64,000 nt of DNA, from positions 1 to 64,000 of the forward strand of contig NZ_PPXD01000009.1 in the NCBI RefSeq assembly GCF_002909375.1, in the 5' to 3' direction. The stretch's first letter is position 1. Each line of letters starts with the position of its first letter. The DNA is from Cryobacterium zongtaii (GTDB lineage Bacteria > Actinomycetota > Actinomycetes > Actinomycetales > Microbacteriaceae). A program made the translations under genes and the position numbers. Under the pieces are notes generated by a model. It saw only the letters and a list, made by a program, of their open reading frames with translations. It was not told the origin of the DNA and ran no database searches. Below, piece by piece: positions 17,144 to 25,119 of this stretch.

Positions 17144-17317
17144 CTACTTCTTGAACGCGTCCTTGACGTTCTCGCCGGCCTGCTTGAGGTTGGCGCCGGC
17201 CTGGTCTGACCGGCCCTCCGCGACCTTGGAGTCGTCGTTGGTGACCTTTCCGAGGGTTTCCTTGGCCTTGCCCTTGAGGTCCTGGGCGGTGTTCTCGGCC
17301 TTGTCTGATGCACTCAT
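17144..17317 (-). CDS. CsbD-family general stress protein
   Basis: This 57-residue, Lys/Asp-rich hydrophilic protein matches CsbD: KAENTAQDLKGKAKETLGKV followed by repeats of the same type (GANLKQAGENVKDAFKK). CsbD proteins are induced by general stress regulators in many bacteria, and their molecular role is not known. It is the last gene of the leftward Asp23 cluster, 58 bases after the DUF6286-like gene. Confidence 0.88.
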   Translation of the reverse strand: MSASDKAENTAQDLKGKAKETLGKVTNDDSKVAEGRSDQAGANLKQAGENVKDAFKK

Positions 17318-17375
17318 CGTGTTCTCTCTTTCTCTTGGGGGTGGTTCGGGATGGTCGGATTGGTTGTTGGGTCGG

Positions 17376-17828
17376 TCACAGGTCCATGCGGCGGATCATG
17401 ACCGTGGGCAGCAGCGTCGGGCGCAACGAGTCGTAGGTGATGGCCTCAACCTCGGGTCGTTCCTGACGCTCGGGCAGCAGCGCCGCCAGCGCGAGCACAG
17501 TGCCAACGCCCGCCACCAGGATCACCATGACCGGTGTACTCAGGTTGACCTGGCCCAGGTAGCGCAGGACATCGCCGGGGGCAGCGATCAGCGCGGGCCG
17601 GTCGAGCAGCGCGAGGACGAGTTCGGCGCCGAAGTAGAGGCATCCGGCGATGATGACCGAAGCCAGAGCGATGGCAACGACCGACCATGACGAGGGGGTC
17701 TCCCGGCGCGGCTGCTGAGTGTACGTGGACCGGGTGGCCCGGCCCGCCGGGTGGCGCAGCTGCAGTGCCGCAACGGCCTGGCGCGCTGCGAGCGTGCCGG
17801 GGGCCGAGGAGGGGATCGTGCGGGTCAT
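17376..17828 (-). CDS. DUF6286/AmaP-like membrane protein of the Asp23 cluster
   Basis: The start at 17828 (MTRTIPSS) gives 150 residues. A basic N-terminal tail of about 45 residues is followed by two membrane segments (about 48-72 and 96-118), with an ALLDRPALIAAP loop between them. AmaP-type proteins anchor Asp23 to the membrane. In this position such a role is plausible, but the similarity is weak and rests on topology and context. The start lies 42 bases after the previous stop. Confidence 0.65.
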   Translation of the reverse strand: MTRTIPSSAPGTLAARQAVAALQLRHPAGRATRSTYTQQPRRETPSSWSVVAIALASVIIAGCLYFGAELVLALLDRPALIAAPGDVLRYLGQVNLSTPVMVILVAGVGTVLALAALLPERQERPEVEAITYDSLRPTLLPTVMIRRMDL

Positions 17829-17869
17829 GGCGTGGTTTTCCTTTGTGGTGTCGTGCGGAGGGAGGGAGG

Positions 17870-18226
17870 TCAGTCCACCGGTTTGGGCGGTCGACTGCCG
17901 GCGCCGGTGAGGCGCACGGTCACCCCGGCGATGTCCGCCCCGGTGAGGGTGGCCACGGTGCCGCGGATGTCGTGCTGGGCGCGTTCGGTCCGGTCGAGGG
18001 CATCGTCGACCGACGTATCCGTCTCGCCTCGGTCGAGCGGCAGCAGGCAGAGAGGGGTGCGCACGGTGAGGTCCAGACGGCCGGCCGCGTCGGCCACGTC
18101 GACCTTGACCTGGCTGGGCTGCACGGCGAGGGCGTCGGCGGCCACGGCCGAGACCAGTCTGGTCATCGCGCGCGCGGTAATGCGGTTTGCGCCGTGCGGG
18201 GTGACGGTCACGCTCGAACCGCTCAT
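17870..18226 (-). CDS. Asp23-related small protein
   Basis: The 118-residue protein starts in an ATGA overlap with the Asp23 gene stop. It has one short alpha-beta domain with strand-like VKVDVADAAGRLDLTVRTPL and a helix DDALDRTERAQHDIRGTVATL. The closing strand AGVTVRLTG resembles the end of Asp23 domains. It is probably a divergent Asp23/Gls24 relative. No catalytic motif is visible. Confidence 0.65.
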   Translation of the reverse strand: MSGSSVTVTPHGANRITARAMTRLVSAVAADALAVQPSQVKVDVADAAGRLDLTVRTPLCLLPLDRGETDTSVDDALDRTERAQHDIRGTVATLTGADIAGVTVRLTGAGSRPPKPVD

Positions 18227-18654
18227 GGCTGCGAACCCTCGTCGGTCTCGTCGGCTTCGTCAGGCAGGTGCACGTCGTTGATGGTGACGTTGACCTCGGT
18301 GACTTCCAGGCCCACGAGAGTCTCGATGGCGTCGATGATCGCGGTCCGGGCATCGTCGGCGACCTGCTGCAGCGGCAGCGGGTACTCCGCCACGATGCTC
18401 AGGTCGACGGCGACGTGCGGCCCGTTGACCTTGACGCTCACGCCCTGGCTGCGGTCGGTGCTGCCGATCGCATCGCGGATGGCACCGAGGGCGCGAGCGG
18501 CGCCGCCGCCGAGGGCGTGCACACCGGTGACCTCGCGGACGGCGAGGCCGGCGATCTTGGCGACAACGGCATCGTTGATGACGGTGCTGCCGCGCGATGT
18601 GCCGGCGGGCAGATCGGTGCGGACCGAACCGATATCGGGGGTGAGGCTGGTCAT
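18223..18654 (-). CDS. Asp23/Gls24-family envelope stress protein
   Basis: The ATG at 18654 (MTSLTPDIGS) follows AGGAG by 9 bases and gives 143 residues. Earlier in-frame codons encode no family sequence. The core shows Asp23 features: INDAVVAKIAGLAVREVTGVHAL, a strand VAVDLSIVAEYPLPL, a helix TAIIDAIETLVGLEVTEVNV and the end strand TINDVHL. It is the first gene of a four-gene leftward unit. Asp23 proteins form membrane-associated layers in the cell envelope. A sigma-factor gene runs away from the same intergenic region. Confidence 0.88.
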   Translation of the reverse strand: MTSLTPDIGSVRTDLPAGTSRGSTVINDAVVAKIAGLAVREVTGVHALGGGAARALGAIRDAIGSTDRSQGVSVKVNGPHVAVDLSIVAEYPLPLQQVADDARTAIIDAIETLVGLEVTEVNVTINDVHLPDEADETDEGSQP

Positions 18655-18718
18655 GAGGCGGGCTCCTGTGCTCGTCGACCGCGCTGGCGCGGAACTGCTG
18701 TGACAATAAAGCTGGATG

Positions 18719-18734
18719 GTGAGATAGTCACTAT
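18719..18734. promoter_or_regulatory. Small palindromes between the Asp23 operon and the ECF sigma gene
   Basis: GTGA-N5-TCAC (18719-18731) and ATAGT-C-ACTAT (18724-18734) overlap each other in the 209-base divergent region. They could be an operator or simply promoter sequence. No clear ECF-type -35/-10 pair was found by eye. Confidence 0.3.
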
Positions 18735-18863
18735 GCTGCACGAAGAGTGCGGTGGGCGATTTTTCTCTTGCCGATTCTCATTGATACTGTTCAGACGCAT
18801 CTCACGGCCGGTTCGTCACGAAATCCGTCGGCGAGATCGGTCGTGAGTAGAGAGAGGTCTCCG

Positions 18864-19436
18864 GTGGCAGGTACGGGGTCGATGGAGCGTGCGCCCCTCG
18901 GCGACGCCGCAGACTCGATACTCGCCGCCCGTGCCGCGGATGGTGACCTGCGCGCCTTCGAGGTGCTCGTCCGCCGCCACGGGCCGCTGATGCGCGCCTA
19001 TGCCACTCGCATTCTGGGCTCCAACAGCGATTCCGACGATGTGGTTCAGGAGACCTTCATCACCGCCTGGGAACGTCTGCCCGAGTTGCAGGACCCCGCC
19101 GCCACGAAGGCCTGGCTCATGAGAATCACCAGCCGCAAGGCGATCGACCGCATTCGTGCGCGTAAGCAGGACCAGCCCCTGGGTGAATGGGATGCGCCGG
19201 CACCGGAGTCGGAATCTCCCCACCAGAGGGCCGAAGCGGCATCGCAGCGCGAGCGGCTCACGCGTGCACTCGGTACTCTGAGCGAAGCGCAGCGGCAGTG
19301 TTGGACGCTGCGGGAGATTGGCGGGCACAGTTACGCCGAGATCGCCGAGGAACTTGATTTGCCTCCGTCGACGGTTCGCGGTCTCTTGGCCAGGGCCAGG
19401 CAGAAGCTGATGCAGGAGATGGAGGAATGGCGATGA
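18864..19436 (+). CDS. ECF-type RNA polymerase sigma factor
   Basis: The GTG at 18864 has AGAGAGG about 7 bases upstream and gives 190 residues. Another GTG (18843) and an ATG (18882) are in frame. Sigma region 2 has FEVLVRRHGPLMRAYATRIL and the core-binding SDDVVQETFITAWERL. Region 4 has LSEAQRQCWTLREIGGHSYAEIAEEL with a helix-turn-helix ending STVRGLLARARQKL. It should direct transcription of a small stress regulon. Its last bases overlap the next gene, whose product is the obvious partner. Confidence 0.9.
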   Translation: MAGTGSMERAPLGDAADSILAARAADGDLRAFEVLVRRHGPLMRAYATRILGSNSDSDDVVQETFITAWERLPELQDPAATKAWLMRITSRKAIDRIRARKQDQPLGEWDAPAPESESPHQRAEAASQRERLTRALGTLSEAQRQCWTLREIGGHSYAEIAEELDLPPSTVRGLLARARQKLMQEMEEWR

Positions 19437-20038
19437 CATCACGTCACGACGACGACGCCGACAACGACCTCCTCGAGCAGCTCAGCGAAATCATGGACCG
19501 CGGCGAGTCGCCGACGGACGCTTTCCTGAACCGGGCGCCGGAAAATCGGATCGCCTTCGACGCGCTCACCCGATTCCGGGCGATGGCCAAGAACATCCTC
19601 GACGACGACGTCGCGTCCGAGCCCGAACGCGACGACAGCTGGGTCACCGGCATCCTCAGCAACATCCACCGGGAGGCCAGGGCGGGACGCTCGATCCCGG
19701 TCTCGCACCCCTCGCCCAAGGCCGACCTGAGCCTGACCGAAGGCGCCGTCAGGGGCCTGATCCGTTCGGCCGGCGACGCCGTCGCCGGCACCTTCATCGG
19801 CCACTGCCGCCTGGAGGGCGACGTGGCGACCCCCGGCAGCCCGGTCACGGTGAACGTCGAGGCGAGCATGTTCTGGGGCGAGCGGATGCCGCAGACCGCG
19901 CAGCAGCTGCGGGAGGCCATCACGACGTCCCTGCTGCACCACACCGAGCTGAACATCGTCGCGGTGAACGTCACCATCACCGACGTGCACCTGCGCCGGA
20001 ATCCGAAGGACGAGGACCGCTCGGCCCCGAACGGCTAG
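19427..20038 (+). CDS. Asp23-domain protein with an anti-sigma-like N-terminal region
   Basis: The 203-residue product starts at ATG 19427 (or 19433), inside the end of the sigma gene. Residues 1-90 are acidic and helical ([33 protein letters not shown]), as in soluble anti-sigma factors, but no zinc-binding HxxxCxxC motif is present. Residues about 100-190 resemble Asp23: [20 protein letters not shown], strand [15 protein letters not shown], end strand [10 protein letters not shown]. It lacks a membrane segment. A role as an Asp23-type regulator of the sigma factor is inferred from overlap and domain layout. Confidence 0.72.
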   Translation: MAMTSRHDDDADNDLLEQLSEIMDRGESPTDAFLNRAPENRIAFDALTRFRAMAKNILDDDVASEPERDDSWVTGILSNIHREARAGRSIPVSHPSPKADLSLTEGAVRGLIRSAGDAVAGTFIGHCRLEGDVATPGSPVTVNVEASMFWGERMPQTAQQLREAITTSLLHHTELNIVAVNVTITDVHLRRNPKDEDRSAPNG

Positions 20039-21456
20039 GGGAGCCGGCGGGTTTCGATCAGCGTGCGGTACCAGAGGGCGCTGTCCTTGAGGGTGCGCTC
20101 CTGGGTCTCGTAGTCCACCCGAACGATACCGAATCGCTTCGAGAACCCGTAGGCCCACTCGAAGTTATCCATCAGCGACCAGACGAAGTAGCCGCGCAGG
20201 TCGACGCCGTTCTGGATGGCACGATGCGCCGCCGTGAAGTGCCGACGCAGGTAGTCCACCCGGTTGTCGTCGTGCACCGCTGCCACGCCCTGGTCGTCGA
20301 TCGTGACGACATCCTCGAACGCCGCCCCGTTCTCGGTGACCATCAGCGGCAGGCCGGGGAACTCGTCCCGCATCGCCTCGAGGAGTTGCAGAAGCCCGCT
20401 GGGTTCGATGTTCCAGTCCATTTCGGTGAACGGGCCGGGCTGGTCGAGCCGGGGAATGTCGTCGGTGCCGGGGAAGGCCGAAGCGCGCGAGGCGGCTCCC
20501 GCCGCCGAGTCTGCCGCGTGGGCCGCTCCCGCGGCCGGCCCCACCAGGGTGGTGTTGTAGTAGTTGATGCCCAGCACGTCGATCGGCTGGTGGATGAGCT
20601 CCTCGTCTCCGGGCCGCACGAACGCCCAGTCGGTGATGGCGGCGGTGTCCTCGATCAGGTCGGCGGGATAGGCGCCGTGCAGCATCGGACCAGTGAAGAT
20701 CCGGTTGCCCACGGCCTCGATGCGCCGCACCGAGTCGGCGTCCCCGCGGATCACGTGCAGATTGTGGGTGACCGAGATCTGCGCGGTCGCGGGCACGACC
20801 TCCCGCAGCGCGCTCACACCGAGCCCGTGGGCCAGGTTGAGGTGGTGCGCGGCGGTCAGGGCGGCGGCGTTGTCCTGCCGGCCAGGTGCGTGCTCGCCGG
20901 AGCCGTGGCCGAGGAAGGCGGAGCACCACGGTTCGTTGAGGGTGGTCCACACCGGCACCCGGTCGCCGAGTGCCGCGCCGACGAGCCGCGCGTAGTCCGC
21001 GAACGCGTATGCGGTGTCGCGGTTGGTCCAGCCGCCCTCGTCTTCCAGAGCCTGCGGCAGGTCCCAGTGGTACAGGGTGGCCACCGGGGTCACGCCGCGC
21101 TTGATCAGTCCGTCGACGAGTCGTTCGTAGAAGTGAAGGCCGGCCGCGTTCACGGGTCCGCGACCGGTCGGCTGGATGCGCGGCCAGGCGATCGAGAACC
21201 TGTACGCGTCCAGGCCCAGGCTCATGATCAAGTCCAGGTCGGCTTCGAGCCGGTGGTAATGATCGTCGGCCACATCGCCGGTGTCGCCGTTCTGCACCGC
21301 GCCCGGAGTGTGCGAGAAGGTGTCCCAGATCGAGGGGCCGCGGCCGTCTTCGTCGACGGCACCCTCGATCTGATACGAGGCCGTCGCGGAACCGAAGACG
21401 AAGGAATCGGGGAACTGCAGGCCGCTGTCGCGGAAGTCGGGGGAGCCGTCGATCAT
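20035..21456 (-). CDS. Family 1 beta-glucosidase
   Basis: The 473-residue enzyme of glycoside hydrolase family 1 begins with [15 protein letters not shown]. It has the acid/base TLNEP (Glu175) and the nucleophile VTENG (Glu375), and the C-terminal [17 protein letters not shown] of the aglycone side. It hydrolyses beta-glucosides or related disaccharides in the cytoplasm, since no signal peptide is present. Its stop overlaps the sigma-partner gene by 4 bases, so the two units converge. No transporter gene is adjacent. Confidence 0.93.
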   Translation of the reverse strand: MIDGSPDFRDSGLQFPDSFVFGSATASYQIEGAVDEDGRGPSIWDTFSHTPGAVQNGDTGDVADDHYHRLEADLDLIMSLGLDAYRFSIAWPRIQPTGRGPVNAAGLHFYERLVDGLIKRGVTPVATLYHWDLPQALEDEGGWTNRDTAYAFADYARLVGAALGDRVPVWTTLNEPWCSAFLGHGSGEHAPGRQDNAAALTAAHHLNLAHGLGVSALREVVPATAQISVTHNLHVIRGDADSVRRIEAVGNRIFTGPMLHGAYPADLIEDTAAITDWAFVRPGDEELIHQPIDVLGINYYNTTLVGPAAGAAHAADSAAGAASRASAFPGTDDIPRLDQPGPFTEMDWNIEPSGLLQLLEAMRDEFPGLPLMVTENGAAFEDVVTIDDQGVAAVHDDNRVDYLRRHFTAAHRAIQNGVDLRGYFVWSLMDNFEWAYGFSKRFGIVRVDYETQERTLKDSALWYRTLIETRRLP

Positions 21457-21544
21457 GATGCGAGTGTTACCGATTCTGTTGGCGGAACGTATGGCGTGGG
21501 TCGCGCTGGGTGCGGCTGTGGGGCGCCGGGAACGGCGCGGCAGG

Positions 21545-21703
21545 TCAGTCTGCCGGACCGCCGGACGCTGTGTCGTCCTCGGTCGGGGAACTGTCGTCGC
21601 TCTGCGATCCGTCCGCGAGCTTCTCGGTGCGTTCGGTCTCTTCGCTGCTGACCTCGGTGGAGCCGTCGGGGATCTTCGGGTTCTTCGTGTTGTCGGTAGT
21701 CAT
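21545..21703 (-). CDS. Small acidic protein of unknown function
   Basis: The ATG at 21703 gives a 52-residue Ser/Thr/Asp/Glu-rich peptide ([18 protein letters not shown], ending TASGGPAD) with no hydrophobic part. It is probably disordered. Similar short acidic proteins are annotated as hypothetical across Microbacteriaceae. No function is suggested by the neighbours. It shares an intergenic region with the rightward carrier gene. Confidence 0.6.
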   Translation of the reverse strand: MTTDNTKNPKIPDGSTEVSSEETERTEKLADGSQSDDSSPTEDDTASGGPAD

Positions 21704-21799
21704 CCCACCACTATAGGCAGCGACGATGGCACCTGGGCGGGCCGGTGACCCGGCGTCGCCGTATCCGCCCGACCTCTCGCCCGCCTCTAGGGTGGGAGC

Positions 21800-22792
21800 A
21801 TGGCGGGGATCGTGCAGCGGCTGGAACACCGCCAGGTGGCGCTGTACCTGGCCGCGATGGCGCTCGGCGCCCTGGTCGGCCGGCTGGCCCCCGTCACGGC
21901 CCCCATGCTCTCGGTCGCCATCACCCCGCTGCTCGGGCTGCTGCTGTTCGCCACCTTCCTGGGTGTGCCGCTCGTGAGCGTCGGGCGATCGTTCCTGGAC
22001 CTCCGCTTTGTGGGTGCCGTCCTCACGGTCAACTTCGTGATCGTACCCGTGGTGGTCTTCGGCCTCAGCCGGTTCGTCGCCGCCGACCGGGCCCTGCTCC
22101 TGGGGGTGCTGCTGGTGCTGCTCACCCCGTGCGTGGACTATGTGATCGTGTTCACCGGGCTGGCCGGTGGGGCCCGCGACAAGCTGTTGGCCGCCACGCC
22201 GTTGCTGATGCTGCTGCAGATCGTGCTGTTGCCGGTCTACCTGACGCTGTTCGCCGGGCCTGCCGCGGTGGCGCAGATCGAGGTGGGCCCGTTCGTCGAG
22301 GCGTTCCTGGCCCTGATCGTGCTGCCCCTCGCCGCCGCGGCGGCGGTGCAGTTCGGTGCCCGCAGGCGACGGGTGGCCGGGGCGGCCCGCGCCATCGTGA
22401 TCCTCCTGCAGGCGCTCATGGTGCCGCTGATGATGGCCACCCTCGCGGTGGTCGTCGGGTCGCAGCTGGCAGCAGTGGGGGCCCAGGCCGCGGCGTTGCT
22501 CACCCTCGTCCCGCTCTACGTCGCCTTCCTGGTCATCCTGGTCGGGGTCGGTCTGGTCGCCGCCCGGCTCGGCGGCCTCGACGTGCCGGCCTCCCGCGCC
22601 CTGATCTTCAGCGGCGCCACCCGCAACTCGCTGGTGGTGCTGCCGTTGGCCCTCGCCCTGCCGGCCTCCCTGGCCTTGGCGCCGCTGGCCGTGGTGACGC
22701 AGACGCTGGTCGAGCTGGTCGGCATGGTGATCCTGGTGGGGTTGGTACCGCGACTGGTTCCGGGTTCTCCGTCGGGTGCTGACCGCTCGTAG
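21800..22792 (+). CDS. Arsenic resistance/bile-acid:sodium symporter family carrier
   Basis: The 330-residue protein has about ten hydrophobic segments and belongs to the BASS superfamily. Residues LLTPCVDYVIVFTGLAGGARDKL (about 112) match the ACR3/ArsB-like arsenic-resistance group, where the conserved cysteine lies in TPC. It may export arsenite, although no arsR or arsC gene is near. The later segment IFSGATRNSLVVLPLALAL is a second typical motif. Substrate assignment is an inference. Confidence 0.72.
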   Translation: MAGIVQRLEHRQVALYLAAMALGALVGRLAPVTAPMLSVAITPLLGLLLFATFLGVPLVSVGRSFLDLRFVGAVLTVNFVIVPVVVFGLSRFVAADRALLLGVLLVLLTPCVDYVIVFTGLAGGARDKLLAATPLLMLLQIVLLPVYLTLFAGPAAVAQIEVGPFVEAFLALIVLPLAAAAAVQFGARRRRVAGAARAIVILLQALMVPLMMATLAVVVGSQLAAVGAQAAALLTLVPLYVAFLVILVGVGLVAARLGGLDVPASRALIFSGATRNSLVVLPLALALPASLALAPLAVVTQTLVELVGMVILVGLVPRLVPGSPSGADRS

Positions 22793-22882
22793 TCTGTGTC
22801 GTTCTGTGACGGCACCGGCGTGACAGCCGAAAATCGCGAACCTACACTCGAGGCAACGAACGCCGATCGTGAAGGAGGCTCA

Positions 22883-23230
22883 ATGATCACGCAACCGCTG
22901 CACATCCTGCAGTGCAACAGCACGGGTAGCGATGGCTGCGTCAACCACGGAGCCGGCCACGCGACCCAACCCATTCACGTGCGGGTCGCCGAGGCCACCC
23001 CGAGCAAGTGGGCCGACGGCATCGTGCTGCGCGCGACGTCCGACGGGTGGATCGGGATCGCCCTGTTCGGCCCCGACGACACCGCCGCCGACAGCGACAC
23101 CGCCACGGTGTGGGTCTGGAACCACGCCGACCTGACGGCGCACCTCAGCGCCGGAGCGCCGGTGGCGTTGCACTCCGTCTACAACGTGCTCGCGAGCGGC
23201 CGCAGCCGTATCAGCGTCGTGCGGCTCTAG
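22883..23230 (+). CDS. Conserved hypothetical protein
   Basis: The ATG at 22883 follows GAAGGAGG by 6 bases and yields 115 residues. The protein is soluble, with two cysteines and three histidines in the first 25 residues (LQCNSTG, GCVNHGAGHATQ) that could bind a metal. A beta-rich remainder contains WADGIVLRATSDGWIGIALFG and VWVWNHADLTAHL. No family was recognised. Confidence 0.68.
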   Translation: MITQPLHILQCNSTGSDGCVNHGAGHATQPIHVRVAEATPSKWADGIVLRATSDGWIGIALFGPDDTAADSDTATVWVWNHADLTAHLSAGAPVALHSVYNVLASGRSRISVVRL

Positions 23231-23291
23231 TCAGCCCTCCCGCACTCAGCCCTCCAAGCGGCCCACTCGCAGCGGTCGGTTCGGCCACGGG

Positions 23292-23720
23292 TCAGCTCGT
23301 GGGCATCATCCCGGTCATGGCGTCCATCATCTTCTGGCAGGCCATCGCGCACTGACGGCACGCCTCGGCGCACATCCGGGCGTCCTCGCTCATGCCGGCG
23401 TGCTTCATACACTCCTCGGCGCAGGCGGTCGCCATCGTCATGGTGGCCGTGTGCATGGATATCATGCCCTCCATGTGCATCCCGTTCGGGCGCAGCATCG
23501 CACGCATCATGGTGCCGGCCAGGTCGGCCATGGTGGCGCACAGGCTTCGCCCCGTCGCCATACCCTCACCCATCATCGAGTCCGCGCACATCGTGCAGGC
23601 CTGCTCGCAGGCTGAGCACGCCTCGATGCATTCCTGCATCAGCATCATGTCCATCCCCTGCATGGGCATGTCCTTCATGTGCATTTCCATCATCTGCATG
23701 GTCGTGTTCGTCATCGTCAC
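23292..23720 (-). CDS. Copper-storage-protein-like four-helix bundle (Csp/DUF326 type)
   Basis: The 142-residue protein (GTG 23720, or ATG 23714) has 12 cysteines and about 36 methionines. Cys are spaced along helices as CxxxCxxCxxxCxxC (ECIEACSACEQACTMC) and again near the end (MCAEACRQCAMACQK), with CxxxC in between. This is the pattern of Csp proteins, which line a four-helix bundle with thiols to hold many Cu(I) ions. An unusually Met-rich N-terminus (MTMTNTTMQMMEMHMKDMPM) adds further Cu(I)-type ligands. No signal peptide is present, so it is cytosolic. Confidence 0.85.
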   Translation of the reverse strand: MTMTNTTMQMMEMHMKDMPMQGMDMMLMQECIEACSACEQACTMCADSMMGEGMATGRSLCATMADLAGTMMRAMLRPNGMHMEGMISMHTATMTMATACAEECMKHAGMSEDARMCAEACRQCAMACQKMMDAMTGMMPTS

Positions 23721-23853
23721 ACCATTCCTTCGCGGGAGACCGGGCCCGGGCCCATCCCGATGCCGTCAGCGGCGCCCGCCACGGCCGATGCTACGCCGCG
23801 GGCGCCGCGAAGTCAGGAGAAATGCACTGCGCGAGCATCCGTAAAATAAGCGC

Positions 23854-24426
23854 ATGGTGGGAATGCAGGACCGAGTCATCCTCGACGTCACCGTTCAGGA
23901 ATGGGAGGCCTACCTGGCCGGCGAGCCCGATGACGGCGGCGTGCGCCTGAAGCTGCGTAAGAAGAACTCGAAAGCTTCGGGAATGACCTGGTCGGAGGCC
24001 CTGGACGTGGCGCTCTGCTACGGCTGGATCGACGGTCAGACCAACCGGCTCGATGACGACTACACTCTCACCGGCTTCTCACCGCGGCGCAAGAACAGCC
24101 CGTGGTCGCAGATCAACCGGGAGCACGTGGCGCGGCTCATCGACGAGGGGCGGATGCGGCCGGCCGGGATCGCGGAGATCGAGCGGGCCCAGGCGGATGG
24201 CCGGTGGGACGCCGCCTACCGGCAACGGGATGCCGTCGCCCCGCCGGACCTGCAGGCGGCCCTGGATGCCGACCCGGCGGCGGCCGCGTACCTGGCCTCG
24301 CTGACGAAGGTGGACCGGTTCCGGATCTACTTCCGGCTGGCCAACATCAAAACCCCCGCGGTGCGGGCCGCACGCATCCGGGACGTGGTGGAGAAGGCCG
24401 CCCGCGGCGAACAGCACTACCGCTGA
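23854..24426 (+). CDS. YdeI/OmpD-associated family protein
   Basis: The 190-residue protein has the YdeI-type sequence MTWSEALDVALCYGWIDGQ, then FSPRRKNSPWSQINREHVARL and a C-terminal helical part ending KAARGEQHYR. The family is widespread, with a proposed role in defence against cationic peptides in one species, but its biochemical activity is unknown. The gene is alone between the copper protein and the two-component genes. Confidence 0.85.
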   Translation: MVGMQDRVILDVTVQEWEAYLAGEPDDGGVRLKLRKKNSKASGMTWSEALDVALCYGWIDGQTNRLDDDYTLTGFSPRRKNSPWSQINREHVARLIDEGRMRPAGIAEIERAQADGRWDAAYRQRDAVAPPDLQAALDADPAAAAYLASLTKVDRFRIYFRLANIKTPAVRAARIRDVVEKAARGEQHYR

Positions 24427-24447
24427 CGGCGAGTTGCCCGCGGGTGG

Positions 24448-25119
24448 CTACGCCGTCCCGCCGGGCACGAGCAGGCCCGACTCGTAGGCGACGATCACCA
24501 GCTGGGCACGGTCGTGCGCGCCGAGCTTGGTCATCATGCGGTTCACGTGGGTCTTGGCGGTGTGCGGGGAGATCACCAGCTCCTCGGCGATCGCGCTGTT
24601 GGCGTGGCCGCGGCCCACGAGCAGCAGGATCTCCCGCTCCCGCTCGGTGAGCAGTGCCAGTGCCGGCGGAACCGAGAGCGCGGCCGGCTCGACGGGCGCC
24701 GTGTACCTGTCGATCAGGGCCTTCGTGGCGCGCGGCGAGAGCAGGGCTTCGCCGCCGTGCACCGTGCGGATGGCGTTCATCAGGTCGGGCGCCTCGGTTC
24801 CCTTGCCGACGAATCCGCTGGCGCCCGCGCGCAGGGCCTGCAGCACGTACTCGTCTTCCTCGAAGGTGGTGAGCACGATGATGCGGGTGCCGGCCAGCTC
24901 CGGGTCGGCGCAGATCGCCGCGGTCGCCTGGATGCCGTCCATCACGGGCATCCGGATGTCCATCAGCACGATGTCCGGGCGCAGCGCCCGCACCAGATCC
25001 ACGGCTTCGCGCCCGTTGCCGGCCTGCCCGGCCACGCTGAAGCCGGGCTCGTGCGACACGAGCTCGGCCACGGCTGTGCGGATCAGGGACTGGTCGTCGG
25101 CGAGAACCACGGAGATCAT
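24448..25119 (-). CDS. NarL/LuxR-type response regulator
   Basis: The 223-residue regulator has a receiver domain (1-120), with Asp54 in VLMDIRMP as phosphoacceptor and DD at 8-9. A LuxR helix-turn-helix (about 155-215) contains LTEREREILLLVGRGHANSA and SPHTAKTHVNRMMTKL. It starts in an ATGA overlap with the kinase stop, so the pair is translated together. It probably controls the divergent ABC exporter, as such pairs usually do. Confidence 0.92.
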   Translation of the reverse strand: MISVVLADDQSLIRTAVAELVSHEPGFSVAGQAGNGREAVDLVRALRPDIVLMDIRMPVMDGIQATAAICADPELAGTRIIVLTTFEEDEYVLQALRAGASGFVGKGTEAPDLMNAIRTVHGGEALLSPRATKALIDRYTAPVEPAALSVPPALALLTEREREILLLVGRGHANSAIAEELVISPHTAKTHVNRMMTKLGAHDRAQLVIVAYESGLLVPGGTA

